Origin: Catonia carolina
Taxonomy: Eukaryota; Arthropoda; Insecta; Hemiptera; Achilidae
DNA length: 64,000 bases
NCBI GenBank assembly: GCA_035578175.1
Contig: JAQMRL010000022.1
Location: 3,914,001 to 3,978,000 of the forward strand
Direction: 5' to 3'
Shown here: positions 10,801 through 20,522 of the stretch, piece by piece
Position numbering within the stretch: position 1 is the stretch's first letter
Layout: every line of letters starts with the position of its first letter
Made by a program: the position numbers and the translations under genes
Notes under the pieces: generated by a model
What the model saw: the letters and a program-made list of their open reading frames with translations, nothing else
Databases searched by the model: none
What the model was told of the DNA's origin: nothing

Positions 10801-13800
10801 AAAATCTCTCTTCTCTAAAGACATTCTTTCCATCGCCAGCAGCTCCTTCACTTTTTCTAGGTACTTCGATCTCTCTTCTGATTAGAGAGATTATATTCAA
10901 ACTTCAAAAATCATAACTTTTTCTGTCTCCACTGCTTGTTTCGATAATCTAGTCAATAATTTCCTCTTTTACGTTGAATCAGTTGAGGAAAGGTTACAAA
11001 AAGGAGTGTTTACGCTAAACAACTTATGTGCAGATTACAATTTGACAATATCTCCTCAAAGTATTAAAGTAATAGCTTTGTTTCTAGGAAATTTCCCAGT
11101 GAAATGAAAAAAAAATTATTGGGACCATTTTGTAGCAGGTATCCAATTTTAAATATTTGGAATCTAACGTGTCTTTCAGAAACAAGCAGGAAGTGACGAA
11201 TAAACTGAAAAAGTTTAAGAATATTTTTCTGGACGATACAGAAAACGTAGAAGCACAGGACTAGGAAAGACATACGTTCAAAGTTGTATAAAACGATAGT
11301 GATACCTGTCTTTCTATATGGAAGTGAGGTATGAGCACTTCCAAAGCGAGAACAAAATAGGTTGCAGAGGGCGGAAATGATATTTCTGAGAGCGGAGAAA
11401 GGCTGTACCTGGGAGGATAGGCTTTAAAATTCGGATATACGTGATGAGATGGAAATTATTAGCCTAAATGAAAGAATGAAAATTCACAATAGGTACTGGT
11501 GCAGCCATTTGAAACGGATAAGGGAGGACCGCTTGTCCCTTTTAGCCCACGATTACAAACTTATCGGTAAGAGGATTGTTGGACCCCTGAGAAGGAGATG
11601 GTTTCCGGAACAGGTCGAGTTGCCTAATTCGTAAAGTGAAGAAGAAGACTGAGTCGGTTTAGTGAATCGCCCCAGGTGGGATATTAACCCTACGCCAAGG
11701 CTAATCTGTGGAAGGGATACTCCTTAGGGCATCATGAACTACCCATAACTGGACCACCAGAATCATCCAGCCCGCAACACAATTTTTTAATTTCCACTCA
11801 ACCTTCCCTTGGTTACTCAGTTTATCTGGGACACCTCCTGCAGTTTAAGTGCTGGAGTAGGAGCGAAAGATTCTAAAAGAAATTTCTTTATAGAATTTTT
11901 TATTATATGACACTGATGGTAGGTGCCTAATGCTTCATAACTACCATTCGCTAGCGCCGAAGTCCTTCGCGTATCAATTTCCAAGGCCCATATTTTTTTC
12001 TAAACGTAAATAATTTTGTTGGGATTTACCTGGTTGTGAATAAACAGAATGTTACGAAAAATAAGAATTTATTAGAAAAATTCTTAGTATTGTAAAATAG
12101 TAGCTTTTATCGAGTAATGAAAACGCGATATTGTAAATGAATTGCAAACAATTTTCCTGTAATGCTTTTCGATAATTTTTTCCGGTGCTTGTAATTCTTT
12201 TATTTAATTTCTTTATGAAATTTATGTATAAGATGTAATATTTACACACATTGATAAAATATCTGGTTACAATATCAGTTTGAGTAAACAGAGAATCCTT
12301 TCAAATATATTTTTGCGAAATGCCAGCAATTTTATTTTGTTGACATTTCGCAAAACTAAAAACAACACTTTAAGTAAACTGATTACTGCACTCAATACAA
12401 ATACCCGGGCTTCAAAAATAAAATTTAATGACACGAATTTAGTTTCCAGATTATCTGTTTTAATTGCTATTAATGTAGCACACAAAAATAAATGACAACA
12501 TTCTATTTATTTAACAGATAAAAACTACGTATAAGGTTTTATTAAATTGATAATCAGAAACATATTTGTAGGTTGTAAAGATTAAAATTTTTACTAATAT
12601 TTGCTAAATTTTATAACCACTTCCGCTTTTAAAATATGATAAGATAAAAATAAACTTTAACAACAATTTATATGAACGATTTAGAAAGTATGAAAAGTGT
12701 AAGTGTTGCTAATGTTTTGATTTTTTTTAATACGTAGGCCTGCTGTATATTTAAAACTTTGTAAAGAAATTAAAAATGTAAAATTTAAGGTATTTAATCA
12801 CAGTATAGTAAAGAATTATGTGGAATTTAAAATTTAAATTTATATGGGAAAGTAGCGAGTGAAATTAAAAATGTTTAGGGGCCATTCACCTGACAATGTA
12901 TCCTTGCTTTTATTAAATAAAATAACCGGTGATATGATACTAAGTTCCGGTGGCGAACACTGTCGGGATAAGGATAGTATGATAATACTGGTTACTGCAT
13001 GCTGTTTACTGTTGGTGTACTTGCTCGTACGATTCTACTACATATCTCATCATGCATTTCAAAATAATTTAAAGAGAAAACCGAGTAAGAAGAAAAGGAC
13101 CATCAATGCTGTAGTACAATACAGCATAATACTAACAATAAAGTGTTTCCCATTGAGTAATAAAATAATTAAATGTCCTGTTTTCAGTCACAATTTTGTT
13201 ATTAATTAGGCAGGTACCGTACTGTAATAAAATTTTTAATTTAAAATTGTTTAAACTTCCTGAGAGTACCGTATTTTAATTTATAATTTAATGGTTTTTA
13301 TTATTGCTAAATAAATAAATAAAAAAATCTGGTGTGAAACAATCATGCGACTTTCTTTTGTCAATGTAAATAATGAACTAAATAACCAGTTTCATAATGA
13401 GAAAATGACGCAAAATGAAAATCAACCTTTTTTGGACTCAAAACTAGGGAAAATTAATAATTGACGCTAAACTAAGCGTTGTAAACAAAATTCGTTGTAG
13501 GTTTTTAAATTTATTACAACTTTGATTGTGTTCATGTTTGCCTTAAAATGCTAATTAAGGTCGTAATCTTAAACAAGTATTTTTACCATGAGAGAGCAGC
13601 TCCTCCAAGAATTTCAACAGACATGGCGCTTACCCTATCTTGTAGAGTATAAAAAATATAGTTACTGAGGCGATTTAAAAAAAAGTCGTAGAAGCCGTTT
13701 TAAGAAGACGCAAAACAGTGAAAAATTACACAAATAAACCATTACTTCCGGTGGACCGATTTTGACGAAAATGTTTGTGTCGTGTCCCCTTGTGGTACTT

Positions 13801-16800
13801 AATTTAAGTTCCAAGTTTCAACTTCGTACAATATTCCGTTCTTGAAATATTTTGTTCAAACTCAGAGTAATCGCTAAAAACTTTTTTGGGTTCTGAGGGC
13901 CTGAAAACGTAAATTTTCGGTGAAAACTCGATTTTGAAAAATTAACTTAATACAATACTTTATTTCCCTATAATATTCATTAGGGGAAGCGAAAAATACA
14001 ACCCTCGTTCGCTACGCTTCACGGCTAACAAAACTTAAATCCTTTAACTTCTTACACAACCTTAAACGTTGTAAGTCAATTCACTACTTTATGCATAAAA
14101 TAAATTAGTACTGGTAACAGGAATTTTCTTGCCATCAGTATGAACGATCAGTGTGGTTTGTATGTTTTAAGAAAAAGTAGGTAAAAATCTGTCGTAAAAA
14201 AAATGGTTGGATCTCTTTGATTTTTGGGAGGGTTACTTAACCTTCTATGCAGAAATCCGTTAGTTACCTGTCCCGTAAAGGATGATGTTAAATATAGGGC
14301 TGATACTCGTACCTGAGAATGAAGTGAAGGTGTCATTTGCAGAGTGGAAAATATGTGCTTTTCAGAGGGCTCGGCATGCTGATAAGCGTACTTTTCCACT
14401 CAGTGAGGAAGGCAATGGTAAACCACCTCACTCCTCGTTTTACTTAGTAAAACCTCTAGAGGTTCAAACCAGCCTTTTGGCTGATGACCTAAACAACAAC
14501 AACTCGTACCTGACTACATAGTACGAGGGTAGGCTGATAAGTAATGCACACATGCTTGTAGAAGACGAACAAAAAGAAATAGCAAGATGGGGTAAATAAC
14601 AAATTAAAGTACAAATCTTAACCTACCAAATTATCTATTTATTTTTCAATATAGTCACCGTTAAGCATTACACATTTCTCCCAACGTTTAACAAGTTTTT
14701 TCATTCCGTCACTGAAAAATTCTTCCGACTTTCCTCGAACCCAGGACGCAATAGCTGCCTTCACCTCATTGTCCGAGCTGTAATGATTACCCTTAAGGTC
14801 TCTCTTCAGTAGAGGAAAAAAATAAAAATCGCAAGGCGCAAGGTCGGGAGAATACGGAGGGTGTAAAATTGGTTGAAACTTCAGGTTTCTCAGAGCCTCT
14901 CCAGTTGCACGCGAAGTGTGTGGACGAGCATTGTCGTGTTGCAAAATTATTGGCGCCAGGTTGCCTCTAACACGACAAACTCGACGTCGGAGGTGTTTCA
15001 GAGTCTGTATATACTGAGCAGAATTTACCGTTGCCCCTCGTTCCAGATAATCAGTCACATAAACTCGGCGAGCATCCCAAAACACAGTCAAAAGAATTTT
15101 TTTTGCGGACGGTTGTGTTTTGAACTTTTTCACAACAGGAGAATGTGGATGACGATATTCAGCGCTCTGCCTTTTTTCTTCGGGATCGTAATGATGAACC
15201 CATGACTCGTCCCCCGTCACAATATTCAAAAGAAAGTCGTCTCCTTCGTCACGGTAGCGCTTCAAAAGTTGTTCACAGCATTCCAATCGACGCTGTTTAT
15301 TCTCGTCTGTCAGACGGCGTGGTACCCATCGTGCACAGATTTTACGGTATCCCAATTGTTCAATAATGAAGCCAACACGTTCCTTAGATATTCCAATTTG
15401 GTTTGCGATACGCTGTTGAGTGATTCGCCGGTCATTTTGAATCAAATCATCGATGAGTTTGCGACGATTATCGTCTGAGGCAGTGATTGGTCGTCCACTG
15501 CGTGTTTTGTCAACAATTAAGGCTTTTCCAGGTTGGCAATCACGAAATTTTATTACCCAACGATTCACAGTAGACCTATCAACAGTATCGTCACAATAAA
15601 CAGCCTTTAAACGACGATAAATCTCACTAGGATTCACTTTCTCAGCAGTTAAAAATTCGATAACAGCGCGTTGTTTAATTCTCGTTGACATAGCACCAGA
15701 ACACGACGCCATACTTCCACTACTCAAAACAAACTGAATGAAAGCAACGCCTTCAAACTGCGCAGGCTTGTAGAGGAGAAATAGTACTTCCACATGCCAC
15801 CAGGCGCGCTACTGAAGTTTATTTAGTTGTCTTCTACAAGCATGTGTGCATTACTTATCAGCCTACCCTCGTACATTTCATTGTAGCAATACAATTGATG
15901 GTATAACACGGACAAAATAAAAGAACTAAGCTTTCCGAACGACCTTATACAAAACGAATAAAATAAAAGATGACTTCTGTTTACCAATAGAATTTTTTCA
16001 AAATTTAACGTTACGTAATACCATATACCCTACGTTACCGAGGTAGCTCTTAAGTTCCCAACAGCGAAAGAATTTTTGAAATCGGTTTGGTAGCTTTTGA
16101 GATTACTTCGTGCAAACAAACGAACATTTCTTCTTTATAATATTGGTTTAGATGAGTTACAAACTAGGTATAAAAATGGGAGATTTAATAAATAATCTAT
16201 TTGTTTAACTATTTTACAGAATGTTAAATTTAGTAACACTAACACGCGTTTCTCTTACTCGACTTAAAAAAGTTTTAGGCTGTTTGAAGTGGGTACATTT
16301 ATTTGGAATCTGCATAACATGTTATTATACAGTTTAAAACAATATAAAATTTTTGGAATTTCAAAAATTTCAGATTTAACACAAAAAAAGAGGAGTTACG
16401 TGTTTTATTTATTACCATATTATGCATTTATGTACAGTAATTTCCGATGTTCATTGTTTTTACTGACAATTATGTAACATGGTCGCTAATGACCTAGTAT
16501 TCGATGCGACCTTAAATAAATAAATTACAATGTAGTGTTAGAGCTTTCAACAAGACAATATTTTCGAGTTGATGCAACTTGATATTGCATCAACAATTAC
16601 GTAATTCGAAGGAGTAAATATTTTTCTTTCAATATCACAATAAAATATGCAAGACTGCAATAAGTAATTTTGTACAAACTATTCATTTAAATACTGTATA
16701 TTTGTCATTTAAATAGTTAGAAATGGTAATAAATAAACACAACTGCTATAAATTTCGTAATTCTTAGATAGTCTGTCACACGTCTGGAATAAACAGGCAT

Positions 16801-19800
16801 AACTTAGGTATTAAAAAATTTTGCTCAAATTATTCAGAAAAAAGTGTGATGTGCTTTCTTTTTACAGTAAAACAAACTGAAATTACACAGAGCTTATAAC
16901 TCACGTAAATTTTGTAGAAACAGGACGGTTATTTGGACTAAACTAACTTTTTACATTCGTTAGAGGCAGATTGTCATTAGATATATTTTGTATTAGACTT
17001 TTTCCTTTGAACTCTTGTACGATAATACATTTCTACTTTTAATAATTGTCCCATTATATTTGTAAATGCTGATCAATTTCCATTCCCTACGGTCCTTTAG
17101 TAAAATTAATGTTTTGCTTAAAATAGCATTTGGTTACTATGAGATCTTAGTCTGCTCGGTTTTGTCAGAAAATTTTAGAAAATTATTAAAAGTGACTAGG
17201 CCTTCGGGCAGCCCAGTCAGTCAGCTGGTAGAAAGCCGCTATTAATTGTTAAGCACCACTGATTGAGCAAGCGACTTTGTATGATAACCAGCTGACAGCC
17301 ATTCCTGAACAAACTCCACTGGGGGTCCCTGTTTAAAAAATTCATACCGAACACGTCAAAAAATTACAGCGAAAAGCAGCGATCAAAAAAATAAAAGTAC
17401 AATTCCCGACAACAAATAAAAACTAAAAGAAAAAAGTGATCATTTAACTTTTCGTTTCAGAAACGTTATTTGCTTACATATTCTACGAAAATTCATTGTA
17501 ATTTTTAACACACATTACTTTTCCTTTTGAACGCTAAAACTGTCACTTGACTACGTGTAGGCCTACGATTTTACAATTTATTATAAGATAGAAATACTTC
17601 TTGTAGTTCCTTTAGACTGATTATCTCCTCTTTTTAAGTATTACTCATGTCAGGCTTTTTATTATTTAAGGACGAAACAATGTTATAAAACTGGGTTAGA
17701 GTTTGCAATGGTTTTATGTTTGAGTACGGTGAGCACGCACCGTATCGGAGACGTCACTTCCTGTTATAATTATCTGCCCTGCCTCTTAAATTTTACTTAC
17801 ACCGGTCATTTCTCTCATGTAAATTGGTGTTGCTTTATTACATTGGTTATCACCAAAAGGTTTTAATAGTGTACATGCCAACTCATAAAATTATTCGTCG
17901 AACTGTGTTGAGCATCGGATGTATGATTAATCCTCACCAGCCAGAAGTATTTGATAGATTTTGTACTTTTAAGTTTTTACAGTCTACTTATAATAGAGAA
18001 CTTCGTTGTAAAGAAATTAACATTTTTATTCATTGAGTCAACTTGAAATAAAACTTTGAAGAAATCTTAACTTTGAAATCAAACTTAGGTAAAAATTTGG
18101 TGTTAATTTTACCCATTTTATTTTTTAACTTTATTAAGAAATTTTATCTGTATACAATTTACAAAACTACAAATATACTGATAGTCAATAATAATTATGC
18201 CATGAGAAAAGAGATCAACCAGTGATGTCCCTTCAAATGTTAGTCTAGTCAAATTTGATATTTAATTTATAAGAAGTGTTGAAACTGTGTTGTTGGTCAC
18301 TCTAAAAGGCTTCTGTTATATTTTCGTATTTGCCTCCTTGGAGAACTGTCAGGTAGTTGCACTGTTAAGTGGTTGAATGAGTTTGGCTTGTTTTTCATTG
18401 AAAACGTTAGTAGTATTTTTTAACTGAGTGAGGTACTTATGGTACACGTAAATTGAGGGTGCTAAATGGAAAAGCGTACAAGTGACATTTTTTTGAAAAT
18501 ATTGAGATAAAATGCATAATGCAAAATAGAAGCTCACAAAATGTTAGAAGGAAAGGATATAACTAAATTCTCATCCTGTGCTGGTATCTTTAGGCTATAC
18601 CAACTTTGAAGTCATTTTTCATAAAATCTCAAAAAGTGCACTTTTACCCCTTTCCTTTTAGCCTGCTCAATTATTGGGTAGTATTTCGTTTGAAACATAC
18701 CAAGGGGAATTCATTATTGTTCGAAGAATTTTTGATTAAGTTGTCTGTATTTGGGAAAGATTAGAAATTTTTGCCATCCTGTAAAATGTTTATCTACGAG
18801 TTCTCATATTAATGTACATATTGTTCATTCCTGACAATAGATAGAATGATCCAGGTTTGACTTACAAAGGAATGACTAGTCAAAGAATTGGAAATGCAAT
18901 GTTACGTAGAATGCAAAGTAAAGAGACAGAGAGTATTTGAAACAGAATAAAAGATGTTATTTGTACAGCAACAGTTTATATTAGATTGCGTTCAATTCAA
19001 CAGATAATTGGAATGAATTCGTGGTAGAGTCTCGTATAAAAGTACAATAGTATATCTCATTGATCAAATATTTCCATCTGTGTACACACATGTAAATACA
19101 TGGTTTTGCTTTTCTGTAGTGTATACGAGAGCAATAAAAAAGAAATTATCAATGCAATTACAAATAATCTATAGTTTGTATAACCTATAAAATTTGTACT
19201 TTTGTAAAAAGTGGCAAATATTCAAATTTCCTTTGTTAAAAACTTACTGTTATTTATATCATGGTGTAACAATATAGAATACTACCTCAGCTGTTTAAAA
19301 TTAGATTGTATCAGTCATGATGATTACCTATGAATTGCTAGTTGCCTGGGTTATCATGTATTTTTTTTTGTTCAACTACAGCTAAACATTACAGTACAAC
19401 ATTACCATTAGATCAGCTCTAAGTTAAAATATTTAGGTAATGTTTTTGATGTAAGCAAATATATACTAGGTACCCTAAATTAACTGAATGACTCAGGTTA
19501 TGAATTATCAGTAAATGTATAATATAATTTTAAGTTTTGACATCTGTAGGTCAGCAACCCTTGGTTGAACTTTAAAATAATTAGTTTCATAAAACTTATT
19601 TAAATTGTTTCTTAAAGTTAACACTACAAATTTAAGATTGGTTTTGTTACAATATCAGACACACGATATAACAGTTACGTAATAACAGGAACAACATTAG
19701 AATTGAATTGGAATACATTTTTGTATTAATAAAGTGTCAATAATAAAACTAATGGTACCTATTTCTCTTAATAAATCATCTACAGTTTGAAGTTGTAAAT

Positions 19801-20167
19801 TCAAATAACTTTCCTACAATTTTTAATTTTGTTGTATTAAAGTTGTGCCAATTTTGACTAAATATTTAGTAAAGCAACTTATTTTCAGAACTGCCAGGTT
19901 TTATTATTACTTAATAAAATAAATACATAAAACATAACAACATGAAAGTAGACTTGTACATTTTATAAAAAATTTGCTTTTCCGAATCACACTCAGCTTA
20001 ATTAGAAATGTTGGTAATTAGATGTTGGTAACGTGCTCGCCTCTCATCACGCGGTCTTGGGTTCGAATCCCACTCGGGCATGGCATTTTTTCATACGTTA
20101 CAAAAAATTCATTTCATCCTTCACCGTCTGCATTAGCAGAAATTTGCAAAACAGTCGGACGTTAAAC

Positions 20168-20230
<63 letters not shown>

Positions 20231-20522
20231 TAGAAATCCGGTGACAGTGCGCTAGGCCAATCAAAACACAATGCTTATTTATTCTTTTTAAACTCTTAAA
20301 TATTTTCTACTCTTACAATGAAATCAGAAACGTTTATTTAATAAAATCTGTTTTGTTACAGGAGATGAAATATTGGCTGTTAATAACAAAGCTCTACATG
20401 GACTGAGTCATCAAGAAGCCATAAACATGTTTAAAAATATCAAGAGTGGAGAAGTTCTACTTCATGTAGGCCGTAGAATACCAAAGAAAAGAAGAGAATC
20501 TTGTATTAGACCAGTGATTTAA
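7520..20522 (+). CDS. PDZ-domain scaffold protein, 3' end of the gene (four coding exons)
   Basis: Exons 7520-7847, 9175-9742, 10479-10716 and 20362-20522 join with fully compatible phases (2|1, 0|0, 1|2) and GT-AG ends. They give 430 residues of the C-terminal part; the start lies upstream. Residues 1-298 are low-complexity Ser/Arg/Pro-rich with no domain I know. Residues 303-309 are acidic (DEDEEEE). A single PDZ domain covers about 325-415, with carboxylate-binding loop KGLGF (339-343), then [22 protein letters not shown] and [10 protein letters not shown]. The protein ends 15 residues later in RPVI. PDZ domains bind C-terminal peptides of membrane or cortical partners, so a scaffold role is inferred. 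The long disordered arm and terminal PDZ recall PDZD2/IL-16-like or insect big bang proteins, but I cannot assign an orthologue. Confidence 0.88.
7848..9174 (+). other. Intron of the PDZ gene
   Basis: It runs from GTATAA to tttcag. Apart from a SINE-1 head near 8820-8905 it holds AT-rich sequence with no second open frame of interest. Confidence 0.7.
8820..8905 (+). repeat. SINE-1 head, plus strand
   Basis: A decayed tRNA-like segment with the B-box-like gggttcaattcctagctcgg. It is the same head family as the 7141 copy, in opposite orientation, with the tail degraded. Confidence 0.5.
9175..9742 (+). CDS. PDZ-protein exon b (Ser-rich low-complexity region)
   Basis: The acceptor is gaaatgtttcag and the donor CAAG|gtatat. 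It completes arginine and continues [20 protein letters not shown], a Ser/Glu run typical of casein-kinase-rich linkers, then [16 protein letters not shown] second Ser run follows ([11 protein letters not shown], about residues 231-241), then a Pro/Arg tail [18 protein letters not shown]. No structured domain is apparent. An open frame upstream of 9175 simply reads into the intron. Confidence 0.85.
9743..10478 (+). other. Intron of the PDZ gene
   Basis: A 736-bp phase-0 intron, gtatat to gtgtttcag. I see no repeat terminus or second exon in it. Confidence 0.7.
10479..10716 (+). CDS. PDZ-protein exon c (acidic linker and first half of the PDZ domain)
   Basis: It encodes [12 protein letters not shown], then a Gly/Lys linker, then PDZ beta strands 1 to 3 with [18 protein letters not shown] and [15 protein letters not shown]. 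The Lys before GLGF and the GLGF loop are the peptide-binding signature. The donor GAAG|gtgcgt splits a glycine codon that is completed by GA at 20362. Confidence 0.9.
10920..11660 (+). mobile_element. Non-LTR retrotransposon C-terminal remnant
   Basis: 10940-11095 reads [19 protein letters not shown] then [14 protein letters not shown], the RT stretch following the catalytic loop in arthropod LINEs. 11290-11640 reads FLYGSEV, then [33 protein letters not shown] and GPLRRRW, the characteristic cysteine-poor C-terminus. Frames shift and stops occur, so it is inactive. It lies about 200 bp past the splice donor of exon c, in sense orientation in the intron. Further tails of this sort occur at 22795, 25905, 40290, 60640 and 61900. 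Confidence 0.75.
11661..12870. other. Intronic, no gene recognised
   Basis: A moderately GC-rich block at 11640-11880 (gtgggatattaaccctacgcc and on) is probably repeat sequence of unknown class. A small hairpin (tttgcgaaatg with catttcgcaaa) lies at about 12314-12356. The rest is AT-rich. Confidence 0.4.
12871..13209 (+). CDS. Hypothetical small single-pass membrane protein (112 aa), uncertain
   Basis: From ATG at 12871 the frame runs 112 codons. Residues 1-36 are polar, 37-58 form one hydrophobic helix ([20 protein letters not shown]), and 68-76 are strongly basic (KRKPSKKKR), a positive-inside arrangement that would put the C-terminus in the cytosol. A short hydrophobic patch follows near 84-90. 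It lies wholly inside the PDZ-gene intron on the same strand, so it could be a nested gene, an alternative exon, or chance. In AT-rich DNA a 112-codon frame is not by itself convincing. I recognise no family. Confidence 0.25.
   Translation: MFRGHSPDNVSLLLLNKITGDMILSSGGEHCRDKDSMIILVTACCLLLVYLLVRFYYISHHAFQNNLKRKPSKKKRTINAVVQYSIILTIKCFPLSNKIIKCPVFSHNFVIN
13210..13615. other. Intronic AT-rich DNA, no feature recognised
   Basis: Nothing supported here. Confidence 0.5.
13620..14035 (-). mobile_element. Decayed repeat with Helitron-like 3' end
   Basis: On the minus strand, gtgaagcgtagcgaacgagg and gttg (14032 down) resemble the last bases of the Helitron at 2512-3307 (gtgaagcgaagcgagcgggg and gttg), though CTAG is lost. 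The stretch to 13740 has the 'ccggtggaccgattttgacg' wording of arthropod repeats and may be a second element. The class is an inference. Confidence 0.4.
14317..14501 (+). mobile_element. Structured SINE-like retroposon, 5'-truncated copy with perfect target duplication
   Basis: Direct repeats actcgtacctga at 14305-14316 and 14502-14513 flank a copy holding only the 3' half of the family (from gaatgaagtgaaggtgtc to cctaaacaacaaca). 5' truncation with a 12-bp target duplication is the mark of target-primed retrotransposition. The gagtggaaaa/ttttccactc hairpin is intact. Confidence 0.85.
14524..15871 (-). mobile_element. Complete mariner transposon, apparently intact
   Basis: The element is 1348 bp. 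Its termini are 43-bp perfect inverted repeats (CGAGGGTAGGCTGATAAGTA and on) flanked by TA at 14522-14523 and 15872-15873. It encodes one uninterrupted transposase on the minus strand. Perfect terminal repeats and an open frame with all catalytic residues imply recent arrival and possible activity. It lies 8 bp past the target duplication of the retroposon copy at 14317-14501. Confidence 0.95.
14639..15691 (-). CDS. Mariner transposase (350 aa, intact DD34D)
   Basis: Cut-and-paste DNA transposase of the Tc1/mariner superfamily. I start it at [20 protein letters not shown], giving 350 residues, the usual mariner length; in-frame ATGs 7 and 34 codons upstream are possible but unlikely. Residues about 8-120 form the paired helix-turn-helix DNA-binding region with the linker RSGRP (65-69). 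The WVPRRLT motif is at 122-128. Catalytic residues are D161 (VTGDESW), D253 (QHDNARPH) and D288 (SPDLAPCD); the last two are separated by 34 residues, the mariner spacing. It would bind the terminal repeats at 14524 and 15871 as a dimer. It is antisense to the host PDZ gene. Confidence 0.95.
   Translation of the reverse strand: MSTRIKQRAVIEFLTAEKVNPSEIYRRLKAVYCDDTVDRSTVNRWVIKFRDCQPGKALIVDKTRSGRPITASDDNRRKLIDDLIQNDRRITQQRIANQIGISKERVGFIIEQLGYRKICARWVPRRLTDENKQRRLECCEQLLKRYRDEGDDFLLNIVTGDESWVHHYDPEEKRQSAEYRHPHSPVVKKFKTQPSAKKILLTVFWDARRVYVTDYLERGATVNSAQYIQTLKHLRRRVCRVRGNLAPIILQHDNARPHTSRATGEALRNLKFQPILHPPYSPDLAPCDFYFFPLLKRDLKGNHYSSDNEVKAAIASWVRGKSEEFFSDGMKKLVKRWEKCVMLNGDYIEK
15874..16039. other. 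Short gap between mariner and Helitron 5' piece
   Basis: This may be internal sequence of the Helitron whose 5' end lies at 16156; nothing else is seen. Confidence 0.3.
16040..16156 (-). mobile_element. Helitron 5'-end fragment, minus strand
   Basis: Read on the minus strand: aaccaatattataaagaaga, then gtttgtttgcacgaagtaatctc and accgatttc, matching the 5' part of the 2512-3307 Helitron. With the 3'-like end near 13990-14032 it may form one Helitron interrupted by the mariner and the retroposon. Confidence 0.6.
16157..20009. other. Intronic AT-rich DNA
   Basis: 17195-17335 is less AT-rich (gcagcccagtcagtcagctg and on) and could be a worn tRNA-like SINE head, but no B box is intact. No exon-like frame with splice sites was found in the rest. 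Confidence 0.45.
20010..20225 (+). mobile_element. SINE-2, very young tRNA-derived SINE with 57-A tail
   Basis: The perfect target duplication ttaattagaaat lies at 19998-20009 and 20226-20237. The head is tRNA-like, with an A-box-like ttggtaacgtgctcgcc and a consensus B box GGTTCGAATCC (about 20052). The tail ends in gcaaaacagtcggacgttaaacc followed by 57 uninterrupted A residues (20169-20225). An unbroken poly(A) and exact duplication mean little time has passed since insertion. It sits 136 bp before the last exon of the PDZ gene, in sense orientation. Confidence 0.92.
20362..20522 (+). CDS. PDZ-protein exon d (second half of PDZ domain and stop)
   Basis: The acceptor tgttacag precedes it. 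It completes [22 protein letters not shown], supplying the PDZ helix-2 residue His (in LSHQEA) that contacts the ligand in class I domains. It then gives EVLLHVGRR, a basic tail IPKKRRESC, and stop TAA at 20520-20522. Confidence 0.9.

Larger units (their letters stand above)
10717..20361 (+). other. 9.6-kb intron splitting the PDZ domain, heavily invaded by mobile elements
   Basis: It separates the EG of REG|DEIL in the PDZ core. It contains a LINE tail, a small ORF, Helitron pieces, a retroposon copy, an intact mariner and a young SINE, all listed separately. Clean phase joining of the flanking exons shows that it is one intron, unless an unseen alternative exon lies inside. Confidence 0.8.

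Noticed and set aside
14873..15478. Plus-strand frames inside the intact mariner
   Set aside because: Antisense shadows of the 350-residue transposase.
17195..17335. GC-richer patch that looks tRNA-like
   Set aside because: No intact B box and no cloverleaf that I could pair; left as unclassified repeat debris.
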